DNA of 37,423 nt from Bacteroidota bacterium (lineage in GTDB: Bacteria; Bacteroidota; Bacteroidia; Chitinophagales; Chitinophagaceae), in contig JAEZDR010000133.1 of the NCBI GenBank assembly GCA_023433265.1, positions 1-37,423 of the forward strand. Direction: 5' to 3'. The notes under the pieces were generated by a model, which worked only from the letters and a program-made list of their open reading frames with translations, was not told the origin of the DNA and searched no databases. Shown here in pieces: positions 1-7,794 of the stretch (position 1 is its first letter; every line of letters starts with the position of its first letter). The translations under genes were made by a program, and so were the position numbers.

Positions 1-628
1 GGATAAGCAACATTCCGTAAATGGTATCCTCAACAGGAATTGTTAGCATCCTGATCCCCAGGTTTTCATTATCGTTATACCATACTACTTCGCTATCGAT
101 ACCCGTTCCGGTGAGTATACCGTTGACAATGAAAAACGGGATTAGCAAGATGAGATAGGTGTAATAATCTGCAACACGTAGCCGGTTGCGCATGAAAAAC
201 AGGAATAAAGCTGTAAAAAGGAAAGTGTAAAAGGTGTACAGTTTCTGGTTAAATAGAATTCCTACTATCAGTAAACCAACTGCGACTACCGTTGTAAAAG
301 CAGGCAAAGGCTTTGTAAACTTTCCCGTCCAAAACAATTGTTGGAGACAGAAAGCAGTGAAGGTACACGCATAGGGAATGCAAATAAAGAAAAGCACCTC
401 TTCCAGGGGCAGATGCCCAAATCGAATCCCAAGGATGTAATCGTTGCTGAAACCCCACACACCGAGCCCGGTAAATATGTTATCCCAAACGAGGAAGAAA
501 GCAGCAGTAGAAAAGATGGCCACTGCCAACGCTAACCATTGTTTGTAAAACCTGATCTTAGCGTGGAATGAAAACAGGAAAGGCACAGAAACCGCACCCA
601 GGTTAACTGCTAAATATAACCACTGCAT
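1..628 (-). CDS. Lycopene cyclase, CrtYcd-type membrane protein (partial, 3' end outside window)
   Basis: Reading down the minus strand from an ATG at 628-626 gives 209 open codons that run off the window, so the C-terminus is missing. The protein is very hydrophobic (several membrane segments) and starts MQWLYLAVNLGAVSVPFLF. It carries the two hallmarks of the heterodimeric/fused lycopene cyclase family: a first LPLEEVLFF motif and a second IPVEDTIYG motif close to the window edge. The family cyclises the ends of lycopene to give beta-carotene. Its ATG shares one base with the crtZ stop (TGATG), which suggests translational coupling in the crt operon. The family is about 230-240 residues long from memory, so only a short piece should be missing. 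The family call is firm; the exact ring type is inferred from the neighbouring hydroxylase. Confidence 0.85.
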   Translation of the reverse strand, partial: MQWLYLAVNLGAVSVPFLFSFHAKIRFYKQWLALAVAIFSTAAFFLVWDNIFTGLGVWGFSNDYILGIRFGHLPLEEVLFFICIPYACTFTAFCLQQLFWTGKFTKPLPAFTTVVAVGLLIVGILFNQKLYTFYTFLFTALFLFFMRNRLRVADYYTYLILLIPFFIVNGILTGTGIDSEVVWYNDNENLGIRMLTIPVEDTIYGMLLI

Positions 629-1089
629 CAGCCGCGTTTAAGTTGTTCTTTAAAATATTTGAAAGGAACCCATAGCATCCCAAAGCATTCTCCTTCTTCT
701 TTATTAAGATGTTTATGGTGAACCTTATGCGCCTTACGGATTGCTCGCAAATAGGCTGAGTCCGAGTTCCTGAATATTTTAAATCGTTGATGAATGAAAA
801 TGTCGTGTACAAGAAAGTAACACATGCCGTACAATGTAATGCCCAGCCCTATCCAAAATAGGAAGGCAATATTGTTTACATAGGTTCCTAAAAAAAGGCA
901 GGTTATACCTGGAAGTGCGAAAATGAGAAAGAAAAAGTCGTTTCGCTCAAAAAAAGTCTCGTCTTCTTTCTGATGGTGGTCCCGGTGCAACGTCCATAGA
1001 AACCCATGCATTACATATTTATGCGTAAGCCAGGCAACAGCCTCCATTGAAAAAAATGCGGCGAGGGTTAAAACGATGTTGATAATCAT
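628..1089 (-). CDS. crtZ: Beta-carotene hydroxylase CrtZ
   Basis: This is a 153-residue membrane protein of the fatty-acid-hydroxylase-like superfamily. The histidine clusters of a non-haem di-iron hydroxylase are all visible: HKYVMH (residues 23-28), HRDHH (35-39), HDIFIH and HKVHHKH near the C-terminus. The family adds 3-hydroxyl groups to the beta-rings of beta-carotene, giving cryptoxanthin and then zeaxanthin, in the cytoplasmic membrane. It lies 16 bases after crtB and overlaps the cyclase start by one base, so all four crt genes look like one transcript. Length and motifs are normal for the family. Confidence 0.92.
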   Translation of the reverse strand: MIINIVLTLAAFFSMEAVAWLTHKYVMHGFLWTLHRDHHQKEDETFFERNDFFFLIFALPGITCLFLGTYVNNIAFLFWIGLGITLYGMCYFLVHDIFIHQRFKIFRNSDSAYLRAIRKAHKVHHKHLNKEEGECFGMLWVPFKYFKEQLKRG

Positions 1090-1105
1090 ATGACAGTTCT
1101 TCAGT

Positions 1106-1945
1106 TTAGTGAATCACATTCAATTCGTGCCGTATAAAACAATTAAACATAAATGCTAGTTTATGCGCATTGGAAATCCTTATTCTTTCTTTCATCAAAG
1201 ATTGTGCAGGCGAGCTTTTTATTTTATTAAAAAGCTTTTTGTAATAAAAGTAAGCAAGGTAAACTCCGCGCCTCGAGCTCTTTGGAAGTTTGCGGATGCC
1301 CATAAGCGCCTCTTTAAAGTCTTCCTCAATCTCCTGTTCTACCCTGCGCTTAGACTCTAAAGAAAAATTAGAAAAACAAACGCCTGGAAAGTAGTTGCGC
1401 CCCAGCGTTTGATAATCATCCTTAGCGTCACGCAAAAAGTTCACTTTCTGAAAAGCGGCGCCCAACTTCATTGCTGCTGGTTTAAGCATATCGTACAGTG
1501 CAGTATCACCATTTGTAAAAACCCGCAGGCACATGAGTCCCACCACTTCCGCTGAGCCCAGGATGTATTGTTCGTAACTATTTTGATTGTGTTGAGATTT
1601 ATGCAGGTCCATTTGCATGCTGTCCAGGAAAGTATCTATCAACACCCTGTCTATCTTGTACCGGTTTACCGCCTCCTGGAAGGAATTGAGGATGGGGTTA
1701 AGGCTAATCTGTTGCTCGATGGCTTCGTAGGTATCAGTTCTGAACCTATTGAGCAGCGTAATTTTATCGAAGCCATGAAAGCTATCTACTATTTCGTCTG
1801 CAAATCGTACAAACCCGTAGATGGCATAGATAGGCGCGTGAAAATCCCTGCCCAGGAACCTGATACCTAACGAAAAGCTCGTACTGTAGTAGCGGGTGGT
1901 ATACTTGCTACACCAGGCTGAAACGTTGTCAAATTTTTGCTTCAT
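1106..1945 (-). CDS. crtB: Phytoene synthase CrtB
   Basis: This 279-residue protein of the squalene/phytoene synthase family condenses two geranylgeranyl diphosphates to phytoene, the first committed step of carotenoid synthesis. Both aspartate-rich metal-diphosphate motifs are present: FADEIVD in the N-terminal third and LRDAKDD with the following GRNYFP in the second half. The start chosen is the ATG at 1945-1943, which shares one base with the crtI stop (TGATG). The frame is open further upstream to 2038, but that 31-residue extension is simply the crtI 3' end read in another frame. The ATG gives MKQKFDNVSAWCSKYTTRYY, a normal family N-terminus. Confidence 0.93.
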   Translation of the reverse strand: MKQKFDNVSAWCSKYTTRYYSTSFSLGIRFLGRDFHAPIYAIYGFVRFADEIVDSFHGFDKITLLNRFRTDTYEAIEQQISLNPILNSFQEAVNRYKIDRVLIDTFLDSMQMDLHKSQHNQNSYEQYILGSAEVVGLMCLRVFTNGDTALYDMLKPAAMKLGAAFQKVNFLRDAKDDYQTLGRNYFPGVCFSNFSLESKRRVEQEIEEDFKEALMGIRKLPKSSRRGVYLAYFYYKKLFNKIKSSPAQSLMKERIRISNAHKLAFMFNCFIRHELNVIH

Positions 1946-3414
1946 CAAAAAATAGATTTCATGAGTTGTTTTGCTGCAATCTGACCTGAGATGATAGCTG
2001 GCGGAACACCTGGCCCAGGTAGCGTTAGTTGCCCGCAATAGAAAAAGTTCTTAAGCTTTTTGTTTCTTATAGCGGGTCGTAAAACGGCTGTCTGTTTCAG
2101 CGTGCTTGCAAGGCCATAGGCGTTGCCTTTATAGGCATTGTAGTCTGAAACAAAATTGTCCAGGCAATAACTACGCTTAAAGACAATGCTGGGTGCCAGG
2201 TCTTCCCCTGTTATATTCTTAATCCTCTCAATAATTATGTCAAAGTATTTCGCTCGCAGTTGCTCGCCGTCAGAAATACCAGGAGCTAGCGGCATCAGGA
2301 TAAATAGATTTTCATGTCCCGTAGGTGCAACCGATGCATCTGTTTTCGAAGGGCAACAAATGTAAAAGAGCGGTTTGCTGGGCCATTGGGGATCTTTGTA
2401 AATTTCGTGTGCATGCTGGTCCAACGCTTCATCAAAAAATAGATTGTGATGATGTAAACTGTTTAACCGCCTGTTAATACCGAGATAGAAAATTAAACAC
2501 GAGGGTGCAAAGGTTTTCCGCTGCCAGTAGGTCTCGGTGTAGTTACGATAACGACTTTCGAGCAAGCCGTCCACATGTTGGTAGTCTGCGGCGCCTATCA
2601 CCGCATCGGAAGTATGTTGTCCCGTTGTGGAGCTTATACTAAAGCTGTTTTCGCTCATCGGTTTAATTGAGCTAATAGCCTCACCGGTTTTAAACTGCAC
2701 ACCCAGGTCTTTGGCAATAGATGCCATTGCTTCGGTAATCTTTCCAAAACCACCCATGGGATACCAGGTAGAGAGATTGAATGCAGCATAATTCATCAGG
2801 CTATAGAGCGCAGGAATTTCGCGCGAGGTGGCACCTAAAAACAATAATGGAAATTCCATGAGTTGCAACAAGCGCGGGCTTGAAAAGAACTTTCGCACGT
2901 GGCTGTGAAACGAACTAAACAACTGGAGCCTGGTAATATTCCTGAGTACCTGCGGCTTCGCATATTCGAATAACGAATTGGAAGGGAGATAAACAAGATC
3001 GCTCATAGAGAGGTTATACTTAAGCTCCGCTTCTTTTAAAAACCGGCGAAGTTTATCTGCCCCGTTCTTTTCTTCCTTTTCAAATAGCTGGTAAATGGCC
3101 TCAAGTGAAGCCGGTATTGTTAGCGAATCGTTCTTCCCGTAAAAGATCGTAAAAGCAGGATCAAGCAGTTTCAGTTCGTAGTAATCTTTGGACGACTTTC
3201 CAAACAGGGAAAAAAAATGTTCAAATACATCAGGCATCCAGTACCAGCTTGGGCCCATATCGAATGTAAAACCATCCACAGAAAACGTGCGGGCACGTCC
3301 CCCCAAACTGTCATTCTTTTCAAATACGGTAACCGCAGCGCCTTTAGATGCGAGTACGGAGGCTGCAGATAGCCCCGAGAAACCGGAACCGATTACTGCT
3401 ACTTTTTTGTGCAT
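1945..3414 (-). CDS. crtI: Phytoene desaturase CrtI
   Basis: This 489-residue FAD-dependent desaturase converts phytoene to lycopene in repeated steps. The N-terminal dinucleotide-binding fold is clear (VAVIGSGFSGLSAA, then FEKNDSLGGRARTF), followed by DMGPSWYWMPDVFE. The C-terminal FAD-contact region reads YCGQLTLPGPGVPPAIISG, the typical carotenoid-oxidoreductase signature. It is the first structural gene of the operon, and its last base is shared with the crtB start. The ATG at 3414 lies only 7 bases after a TATTTTTG -7 box, so the mRNA may be leaderless. A perfect inverted repeat lies over the -33 region. The neighbours crtB, crtZ and the cyclase fit a zeaxanthin-type pathway. Confidence 0.95.
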   Translation of the reverse strand: MHKKVAVIGSGFSGLSAASVLASKGAAVTVFEKNDSLGGRARTFSVDGFTFDMGPSWYWMPDVFEHFFSLFGKSSKDYYELKLLDPAFTIFYGKNDSLTIPASLEAIYQLFEKEEKNGADKLRRFLKEAELKYNLSMSDLVYLPSNSLFEYAKPQVLRNITRLQLFSSFHSHVRKFFSSPRLLQLMEFPLLFLGATSREIPALYSLMNYAAFNLSTWYPMGGFGKITEAMASIAKDLGVQFKTGEAISSIKPMSENSFSISSTTGQHTSDAVIGAADYQHVDGLLESRYRNYTETYWQRKTFAPSCLIFYLGINRRLNSLHHHNLFFDEALDQHAHEIYKDPQWPSKPLFYICCPSKTDASVAPTGHENLFILMPLAPGISDGEQLRAKYFDIIIERIKNITGEDLAPSIVFKRSYCLDNFVSDYNAYKGNAYGLASTLKQTAVLRPAIRNKKLKNFFYCGQLTLPGPGVPPAIISGQIAAKQLMKSIF

Positions 3415-3421
3415 GGAAAGA

Positions 3422-3454
3422 CAAAAATAGCAGATTGTTTAATATTCGAGCAAA
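3422..3454 (-). promoter_or_regulatory. crtI promoter, TTG-N21-TATTTTTG
   Basis: On the minus strand, TTTTTG (its TTG at about 3453-3451) is followed by 21 bases and then TATTTTTG (3429-3422), matching the Bacteroidota TTG/TAnnTTTG promoter form. The same TTG-N21-TATTTTTG arrangement precedes porV in this window, which supports the reading. The ATG of crtI starts 7 bases downstream of the -7 box. Confidence 0.65.
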
Positions 3455-3465
3455 AATATTAAACA
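3436..3465. repeat. Perfect 11-bp inverted repeat, candidate operator of the crt operon
   Basis: TGTTTAATATT (3436-3446) and AATATTAAACA (3455-3465) are exact reverse complements separated by 8 bases. The repeat sits in the 62-base gap between the regulator and crtI and covers the -33 element and upstream spacer of the crtI promoter. That is where a repressor would block RNA polymerase. The half-site core TGTTTAA occurs again on the minus strand just upstream of the regulator gene (about 4393-4401). The arms are A/T-rich with no T-tract, so it does not look like a terminator. Confidence 0.6.
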
Positions 3466-3476
3466 GCCATATTCGG

Positions 3477-4370
3477 TTAACTTAGTTCAGCTAGATATTT
3501 TCTGAACTCATCTGGTGTCCTAAAAAGTGTAACATTGGACGGTGGCTTTCCCACTTTTAGAAGTACATTACTACCGCAAAGCAGAATTTTCTTAGAAGGA
3601 AAAGCCCTGGAAACGTTCTCCACATACTTGATAATTTCCTTACCCGGTACCTGGGTAACCATGAAAAAGATTAGGTGCGTAGCATCTAAAACTTTCATAG
3701 CATCCTTCAGGTTCTCGAACGGAAGACGTTGGCCTAAATAAACCGTTTGGTAAGAAGCATTGCGCAGCAAGTAATTACAATAAAGAAGGCCGATTTCGTG
3801 TTCTTCGTTTTGGGGCAGGAACAATAAAAAGCTTTTTTGCTTGTTCCCAGGCGGGTGCATTGTATCAATTGCTGTAAAAAACTTTTGTCTCGCTAGGTTC
3901 GAAAGAAAATGCTCCTGCGCAGGGTTTATTCTTGAACTCTGCCAAAGCACCCCAATCCTGTTGAACAAAGGATACAAAACATTATCTATGGTTTGAACAA
4001 ATCCAAAGCTCTTGACGCAGGCCTGGAAAATTTCTTCAAATGATGTCTGGTTAAATTCCATGCAGGCACCAATCAGGTTATTTACCTGTCCTTCATATTT
4101 TTCCTGTTCGCTGGCGTGAGCATCATGCACCTTGAGTATTTCCGCTGCTACCTCTTCATCAGTTAAGGTGCTTATTTTGGAAATTTTATAGCCATTTTGA
4201 AGCAGGGTAGATATGTTTAGAATTTTCTTCAGGTGGCTATTATCGTAATAACGGATATTGGTCTGGGTGCGTTCCGGGCTGAAAAGATTATATCGTTTCT
4301 CCCAAATCCTAATGGTATGGGCCTTTATACCTGATATTTTCTCGAGCTGACGGATACTGTAGTTTATCAT
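3477..4370 (-). CDS. MerR-family regulator with CarH/LitR-like cobalamin-binding domain
   Basis: This 297-residue protein has an N-terminal MerR winged helix (SIRQLEKISGIKAHTIRIWE, then TNIRYYD) and a C-terminal B12-binding half. The family's four-helix-bundle signature is visible as W143 with E153-H154 (LWQSSRINPAQEHF). The spacing matches the W131/E141/H142 I recall for Thermus CarH. The lower cobalt ligand is present as H191 in EEHEIG, followed by YLGQRLP and a Gly-rich end (LLCGSN). CarH/LitR proteins repress crt operons in the dark through adenosylcobalamin and release on illumination. The position corresponding to CarH His132 is Q144, so the photoproduct chemistry may differ. The start is ATG 4370; a TTG at 4388 would add six residues. 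It lies directly upstream of crtI on the same strand. Confidence 0.85.
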   Translation of the reverse strand: MINYSIRQLEKISGIKAHTIRIWEKRYNLFSPERTQTNIRYYDNSHLKKILNISTLLQNGYKISKISTLTDEEVAAEILKVHDAHASEQEKYEGQVNNLIGACMEFNQTSFEEIFQACVKSFGFVQTIDNVLYPLFNRIGVLWQSSRINPAQEHFLSNLARQKFFTAIDTMHPPGNKQKSFLLFLPQNEEHEIGLLYCNYLLRNASYQTVYLGQRLPFENLKDAMKVLDATHLIFFMVTQVPGKEIIKYVENVSRAFPSKKILLCGSNVLLKVGKPPSNVTLFRTPDEFRKYLAELS

Positions 4371-4479
4371 TGTTCTACTTTGGGGCAATAAAGTTAAACA
4401 AATAATAGGTAACTAACAGCTATAATGCCCTAAAGAAGCACTTAAAAGCAAAAAGTCTTGCACGTCTCCCTTAGCGGTG

Positions 4480-5757
4480 TCAACTCAACACCTGTTCCAT
4501 CTTCATGCTTCTTGAACCTTTAATTAGGATATAATGATTCTGAAAGCCTTTGCGCTTAAACCATTCCGCAGCTTCCGCTGCATTTCGAAATGACAAATAC
4601 GGATGAGTTATCTTCAAAAAGTCTCCTCCTACGAGTGCAACTTCTTTCCAGCTATGTTTAGCGATAAGTTCAACAATCTCCTGGTGCTCTTTTACACTTT
4701 CATCACCCAGTTCCATCATAGCACCAAGCATTAAAACCTTTGAATCTCCTTTTATGGCAGCCATGTTTTCAATAGCAGCCCGCATGCTTGTCGGATTAGC
4801 ATTGTAAGCATCCAGTATTAGTTTATTTCCGTTCCAATCCATCAATTGAGACCTGCTGTTGGATGGAGAATATGACGCTATTGCGCTTGTAATTTTTTGA
4901 TTAGAGACATCGAAATACTTTCCCACAGCCACTGCAGCCAATACATTGGGAAGGTTGTAACTTCCTACCAACTGTGTATTGATAATAAAGGATTGGGTTG
5001 TATCTCTTATTTCCACGGAAAGGAAGGGCTCGTTCTTTATAGTAGCTCCCGTGATAAAGCCTTTCTCTGTGCCGTACCAGATTACTTTCTCCACATCAGC
5101 CACCATTTGATGCATGTAGTCATAATCGTCGAAAGCGAAAGCTACACCCTTTCTTGAAGCCAGGTATTGTAACAACTCTCCTTTCCCCTTCCTTACGCCT
5201 TCCTCTCCCCCAAAGCCTTCAAGATGTGCTTTACCGCAGTTCGTTATTAATCCGTGTGTTGGCATCGCATACTTACAATACCCTTCTATTTCATGCCGGT
5301 GATTCGCTCCCATCTCTATCACAGCCATTTCTGCATCACTGCCAATCTCCAGGAGGGTAATTGGAATGCCAATGTGATTGTTTAGGTTCCCTTTCGTTGT
5401 ATAAGTCTTAAAACTAGTTTGTAGCACAGCATGTAATAGCTCTTTCGTAGTAGTTTTTCCATTACTGCCTGTAATTGCTATGAAAGGGATACCGAATTGT
5501 TGCCTGTGGTGTTTAGCAAGTTGTTGTAGCGTTGTAAGCACGTCCGGAACCCGGATGATTCTTTCGTCTTTAGCATGCAGATCCTCATCCACCACTGCAT
5601 ATGCCGCCCCACCCTCCAAAGCTTTTAACGCGAATTGATTACCATTAAAATTGTCACCTTTAAGCGCAAAGAATATTGCATTAGGTTTTAACAGCCGCGA
5701 ATCGGTAAATACCTTAGGGTGCTGTTGATAAATTTTGTAGAGTTCCGGGATAGTCAT
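4480..5757 (-). CDS. murF: UDP-N-acetylmuramoyl-tripeptide--D-alanyl-D-alanine ligase MurF
   Basis: This 425-residue ATP-dependent Mur ligase adds D-Ala-D-Ala to the UDP-MurNAc-tripeptide in the cytoplasm. The N-terminal domain has TDSRLLKPNAIFFALKGD, the central ATP site is TGSNGKTTTKE (residues about 96 on), and AVIEMGANHRHEI and ITNCGKAHLEGFG follow. The C-terminal domain has LDAYNANPTSMRAAI. The start chosen is ATG 5757 (MTIPELYKIYQQHP), which fits the family N-terminus; an in-frame ATG at 5784 would add nine hydrophobic residues. It lies downstream of gldJ but is separated from it by a hairpin terminator, so it may have its own promoter or depend on read-through. Confidence 0.95.
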   Translation of the reverse strand: MTIPELYKIYQQHPKVFTDSRLLKPNAIFFALKGDNFNGNQFALKALEGGAAYAVVDEDLHAKDERIIRVPDVLTTLQQLAKHHRQQFGIPFIAITGSNGKTTTKELLHAVLQTSFKTYTTKGNLNNHIGIPITLLEIGSDAEMAVIEMGANHRHEIEGYCKYAMPTHGLITNCGKAHLEGFGGEEGVRKGKGELLQYLASRKGVAFAFDDYDYMHQMVADVEKVIWYGTEKGFITGATIKNEPFLSVEIRDTTQSFIINTQLVGSYNLPNVLAAVAVGKYFDVSNQKITSAIASYSPSNSRSQLMDWNGNKLILDAYNANPTSMRAAIENMAAIKGDSKVLMLGAMMELGDESVKEHQEIVELIAKHSWKEVALVGGDFLKITHPYLSFRNAAEAAEWFKRKGFQNHYILIKGSRSMKMEQVLS

Positions 5758-5831
5758 ATCAAACGAAAGTGGGAAAATAAACAAGCTAAATCAAAACAAC
5801 AAAGTGGAATCGAAACCTCCAGTACTGGCAT

Positions 5832-5860
5832 AAAAAAAGCCACCCGAAAATCAGGTGGCT
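5832..5860 (-). terminator. Rho-independent terminator after gldJ
   Basis: On the minus strand AGCCACC, a 9-base loop and GGTGGCT form a 7-bp stem followed by a run of seven Ts. It starts about 20 bases after the gldJ stop codon. Confidence 0.85.
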
Positions 5861-5881
5861 CTACTTGTATTTACCTTTTCC

Positions 5882-7426
5882 TTATCTCTTAGCTCTTCTA
5901 GTCGGGAAGAAGTTACCATTCTTGCGCTTATTACCCTCTACAGAGCCATAATGCGTCATGGCGCAGCGGAAACCAATTGTGCTGCTGCTTAAATCTTCCT
6001 GCATGAACCTTCTGCTACCCGGGCTCAACCAGTATGGCATATCATTCCAGCTACCACCTTTCAATACACGACTCTTATCGTTGATCAAGGTAGTGAAAGG
6101 ATATCCATATGAAGCGGTACTTATTGAGTCGCCATCAAGATAGTGGATGGCGTAAGCCGCTTGGTAGTTCCTTCTGTTTTTTACAGCAGAGTCAGACTCA
6201 TCAACCATTATAATCCTACCCATGCTATCTCTTAAGTTACCCGCACCCTTTTCCATATCCACCTTCTTAAACACGTTTCCGCGGAAGGGGTTTAGGTCAT
6301 CCTGCTCCAGGTTAGTAGTCGGCCTGTATACGTCAGCAACCCACTCACTTACGTTGCCACTCATATTATATAAGCCGAAACCGTTTGGATAGAATGAAGT
6401 AACTTCTGACGGAATAGCAGAACGGTCATTCAACCCACCTGCAGTACCCATATAGTCTCCGTTACCACGCTTAAAGTTAGCCAGGAAAGCACCCTGCCAT
6501 GCACCACGGCGTGTAGCTCTCAGGTTGTCGTAACCATCATTCTTCCAGGCATAAACGCCTTTGTTTGCTATTAATTCCTCACCACGCTTCTTCTCGCTTC
6601 TGCGCGATTGAGGGTTTTCAGTTATTTCACCCAATGCAGCATACTCCCACTCAGCCTCTGTTGGAAGGCGGTAATCCGGGAAAAGGATACCATCTTCAAA
6701 CTTAACGGTTGTACGTGGACGGCCTTGCGCATCCTTTAGTTGGTTACGCTTAGGCTTACCAGGCGATCCTGTGTATTCGCCCATAAGGTAGCTCTTGGTA
6801 TTAAAGTTTTCCTGGCCACCACCTTGTAACTGGCTCTTAACCACGTTTTTGTTTTGGTAACCTTTTTCTATCAGTTGCAGCTCGTTCACACGGTCTGTTC
6901 TCCAGATACAAAAATCAGCCGCCTGCCTCCAGGTTACACCTACCACTGGGTAATAGTTATAAGAAGGATGACGGAAATAATACTCTACAAACGGCTCGTT
7001 ATAAGCAAGTTCGCTTCTCCAAACCAGAGTATCTGGTTTAGCGCCCTGTAAAACCGCTTCATATTGTGGGTCAGAAAAAACGTTCTCTAACCAGTGGATA
7101 TACTCACGATAATGAACGTTGGCTACTTCGGTTTTATCAATGAAGAATGAATTAACGGTAACACGGCGGGGAATGTTGTTCCAGTCGCCCATAACGTCTT
7201 CCTGCTTGGCACCCATTGTAAAGGTACCACCCTGTACGAAAACAAGGCCTGGTGCAGCTTTTAAGTCCTTCGGAGGCTTAGCCACATTGTAGCCTCCCAT
7301 ATCTTTATCATTATACTTCCAGCCGGTAGCTGTGGACCTGGCGCCCTTACCGCCACTGCTTTTACAGGAAGCAAGCGCACCTATTGCAAGTGCAACAAGA
7401 AGACAATTTTTCAAACCTTGGATCAT
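5882..7426 (-). CDS. gldJ: Gliding motility / type IX secretion lipoprotein GldJ
   Basis: This 514-residue lipoprotein has a signal peptide ending in a lipobox (IGALASC, Cys21). A formylglycine-generating-enzyme/sulfatase-modifying domain starts at about residue 60 (PGLVFVQGGTFTMG) and ends with GFRCAM. Internal landmarks are DKTEVANVHYREYIHWL, VVGVTWRQAADFC, YRLPTEAEWEYAA and NMSGNVSEWVADV. GldJ and GldK are paralogous parts of the Bacteroidota motility/T9SS machinery and lack the sulfatase-activating role. I prefer GldJ because DWNNIPRRVTVNSFFIDKTE resembles GldJ as I remember it, porV and murF are neighbours, and gldL-M-N do not follow. GldK is the alternative. It acts in the outer membrane or periplasm. 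Confidence 0.8.
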   Translation of the reverse strand: MIQGLKNCLLVALAIGALASCKSSGGKGARSTATGWKYNDKDMGGYNVAKPPKDLKAAPGLVFVQGGTFTMGAKQEDVMGDWNNIPRRVTVNSFFIDKTEVANVHYREYIHWLENVFSDPQYEAVLQGAKPDTLVWRSELAYNEPFVEYYFRHPSYNYYPVVGVTWRQAADFCIWRTDRVNELQLIEKGYQNKNVVKSQLQGGGQENFNTKSYLMGEYTGSPGKPKRNQLKDAQGRPRTTVKFEDGILFPDYRLPTEAEWEYAALGEITENPQSRRSEKKRGEELIANKGVYAWKNDGYDNLRATRRGAWQGAFLANFKRGNGDYMGTAGGLNDRSAIPSEVTSFYPNGFGLYNMSGNVSEWVADVYRPTTNLEQDDLNPFRGNVFKKVDMEKGAGNLRDSMGRIIMVDESDSAVKNRRNYQAAYAIHYLDGDSISTASYGYPFTTLINDKSRVLKGGSWNDMPYWLSPGSRRFMQEDLSSSTIGFRCAMTHYGSVEGNKRKNGNFFPTRRAKR

Positions 7427-7794
7427 GTACAGAAAGGGTTTTTATAACAATTACAGAAACGTTGAGCCGCGCAAAATATTGTGTTTTGCCCAAACTTAGG
7501 GTGCGAATATATCGTATTCTCTAATTACCAACAAGCAAGCCGCTGGTAAAAACCTTTTTTTTGTTGAGGATTGGTTGAAAGTCAGCAAAAAAAAGCATAT
7601 TTGCAGACAGCGTTTTAGGTAACAAACTGTCTAAAGAGATAATAAACCATCAAAATCAGTCCGTTCTATCGGTAAAAATTCTACCCGTTTTAGGCATAAC
7701 CCGTGAATCGTAAGGAGTCTCGTTATTGGCCAGGTGTATTTTGGCTATAACCGGTGATTAAGCCTATTTTTGCAACCTTTTTAATAGTTATTGA
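7427..7794. other. Divergent gldJ-porV intergenic region, 368 bp without a gene
   Basis: No plausible reading frame is seen here. The right end holds the porV promoter. On the gldJ side a TAAGTTTG -7-like box is readable on the minus strand, but I see no well-spaced -33 element. The middle is A/T-rich with two runs of seven or more T or A. Confidence 0.7.
7741..7772 (+). promoter_or_regulatory. porV promoter, TTG-N21-TATTTTTG
   Basis: TTG at 7741-7743 and TATTTTTG at 7765-7772 are separated by exactly 21 bases. The spacing and -7 box are identical to those before crtI. The ATG of porV follows 22 bases later. Confidence 0.65.

Noticed and set aside
1945..2038. Longer crtB start at 2038
   Set aside because: The extra 31 residues overlap the crtI 3' end in another frame and do not resemble phytoene synthase; TGATG at 1943-1947 gives the normal start.
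3436..3465. Inverted repeat read as a terminator of the regulator gene
   Set aside because: The arms are A/T-rich, no T-tract follows on the minus strand, and it coincides with the crtI promoter, so an operator fits better.
5882..7426. Assignment as a sulfatase-modifying enzyme or GldK
   Set aside because: The lipobox and neighbours (porV, murF) favour a motility lipoprotein; no gldL follows, and the central sequence is closer to GldJ as I remember it. GldK remains a minor alternative.
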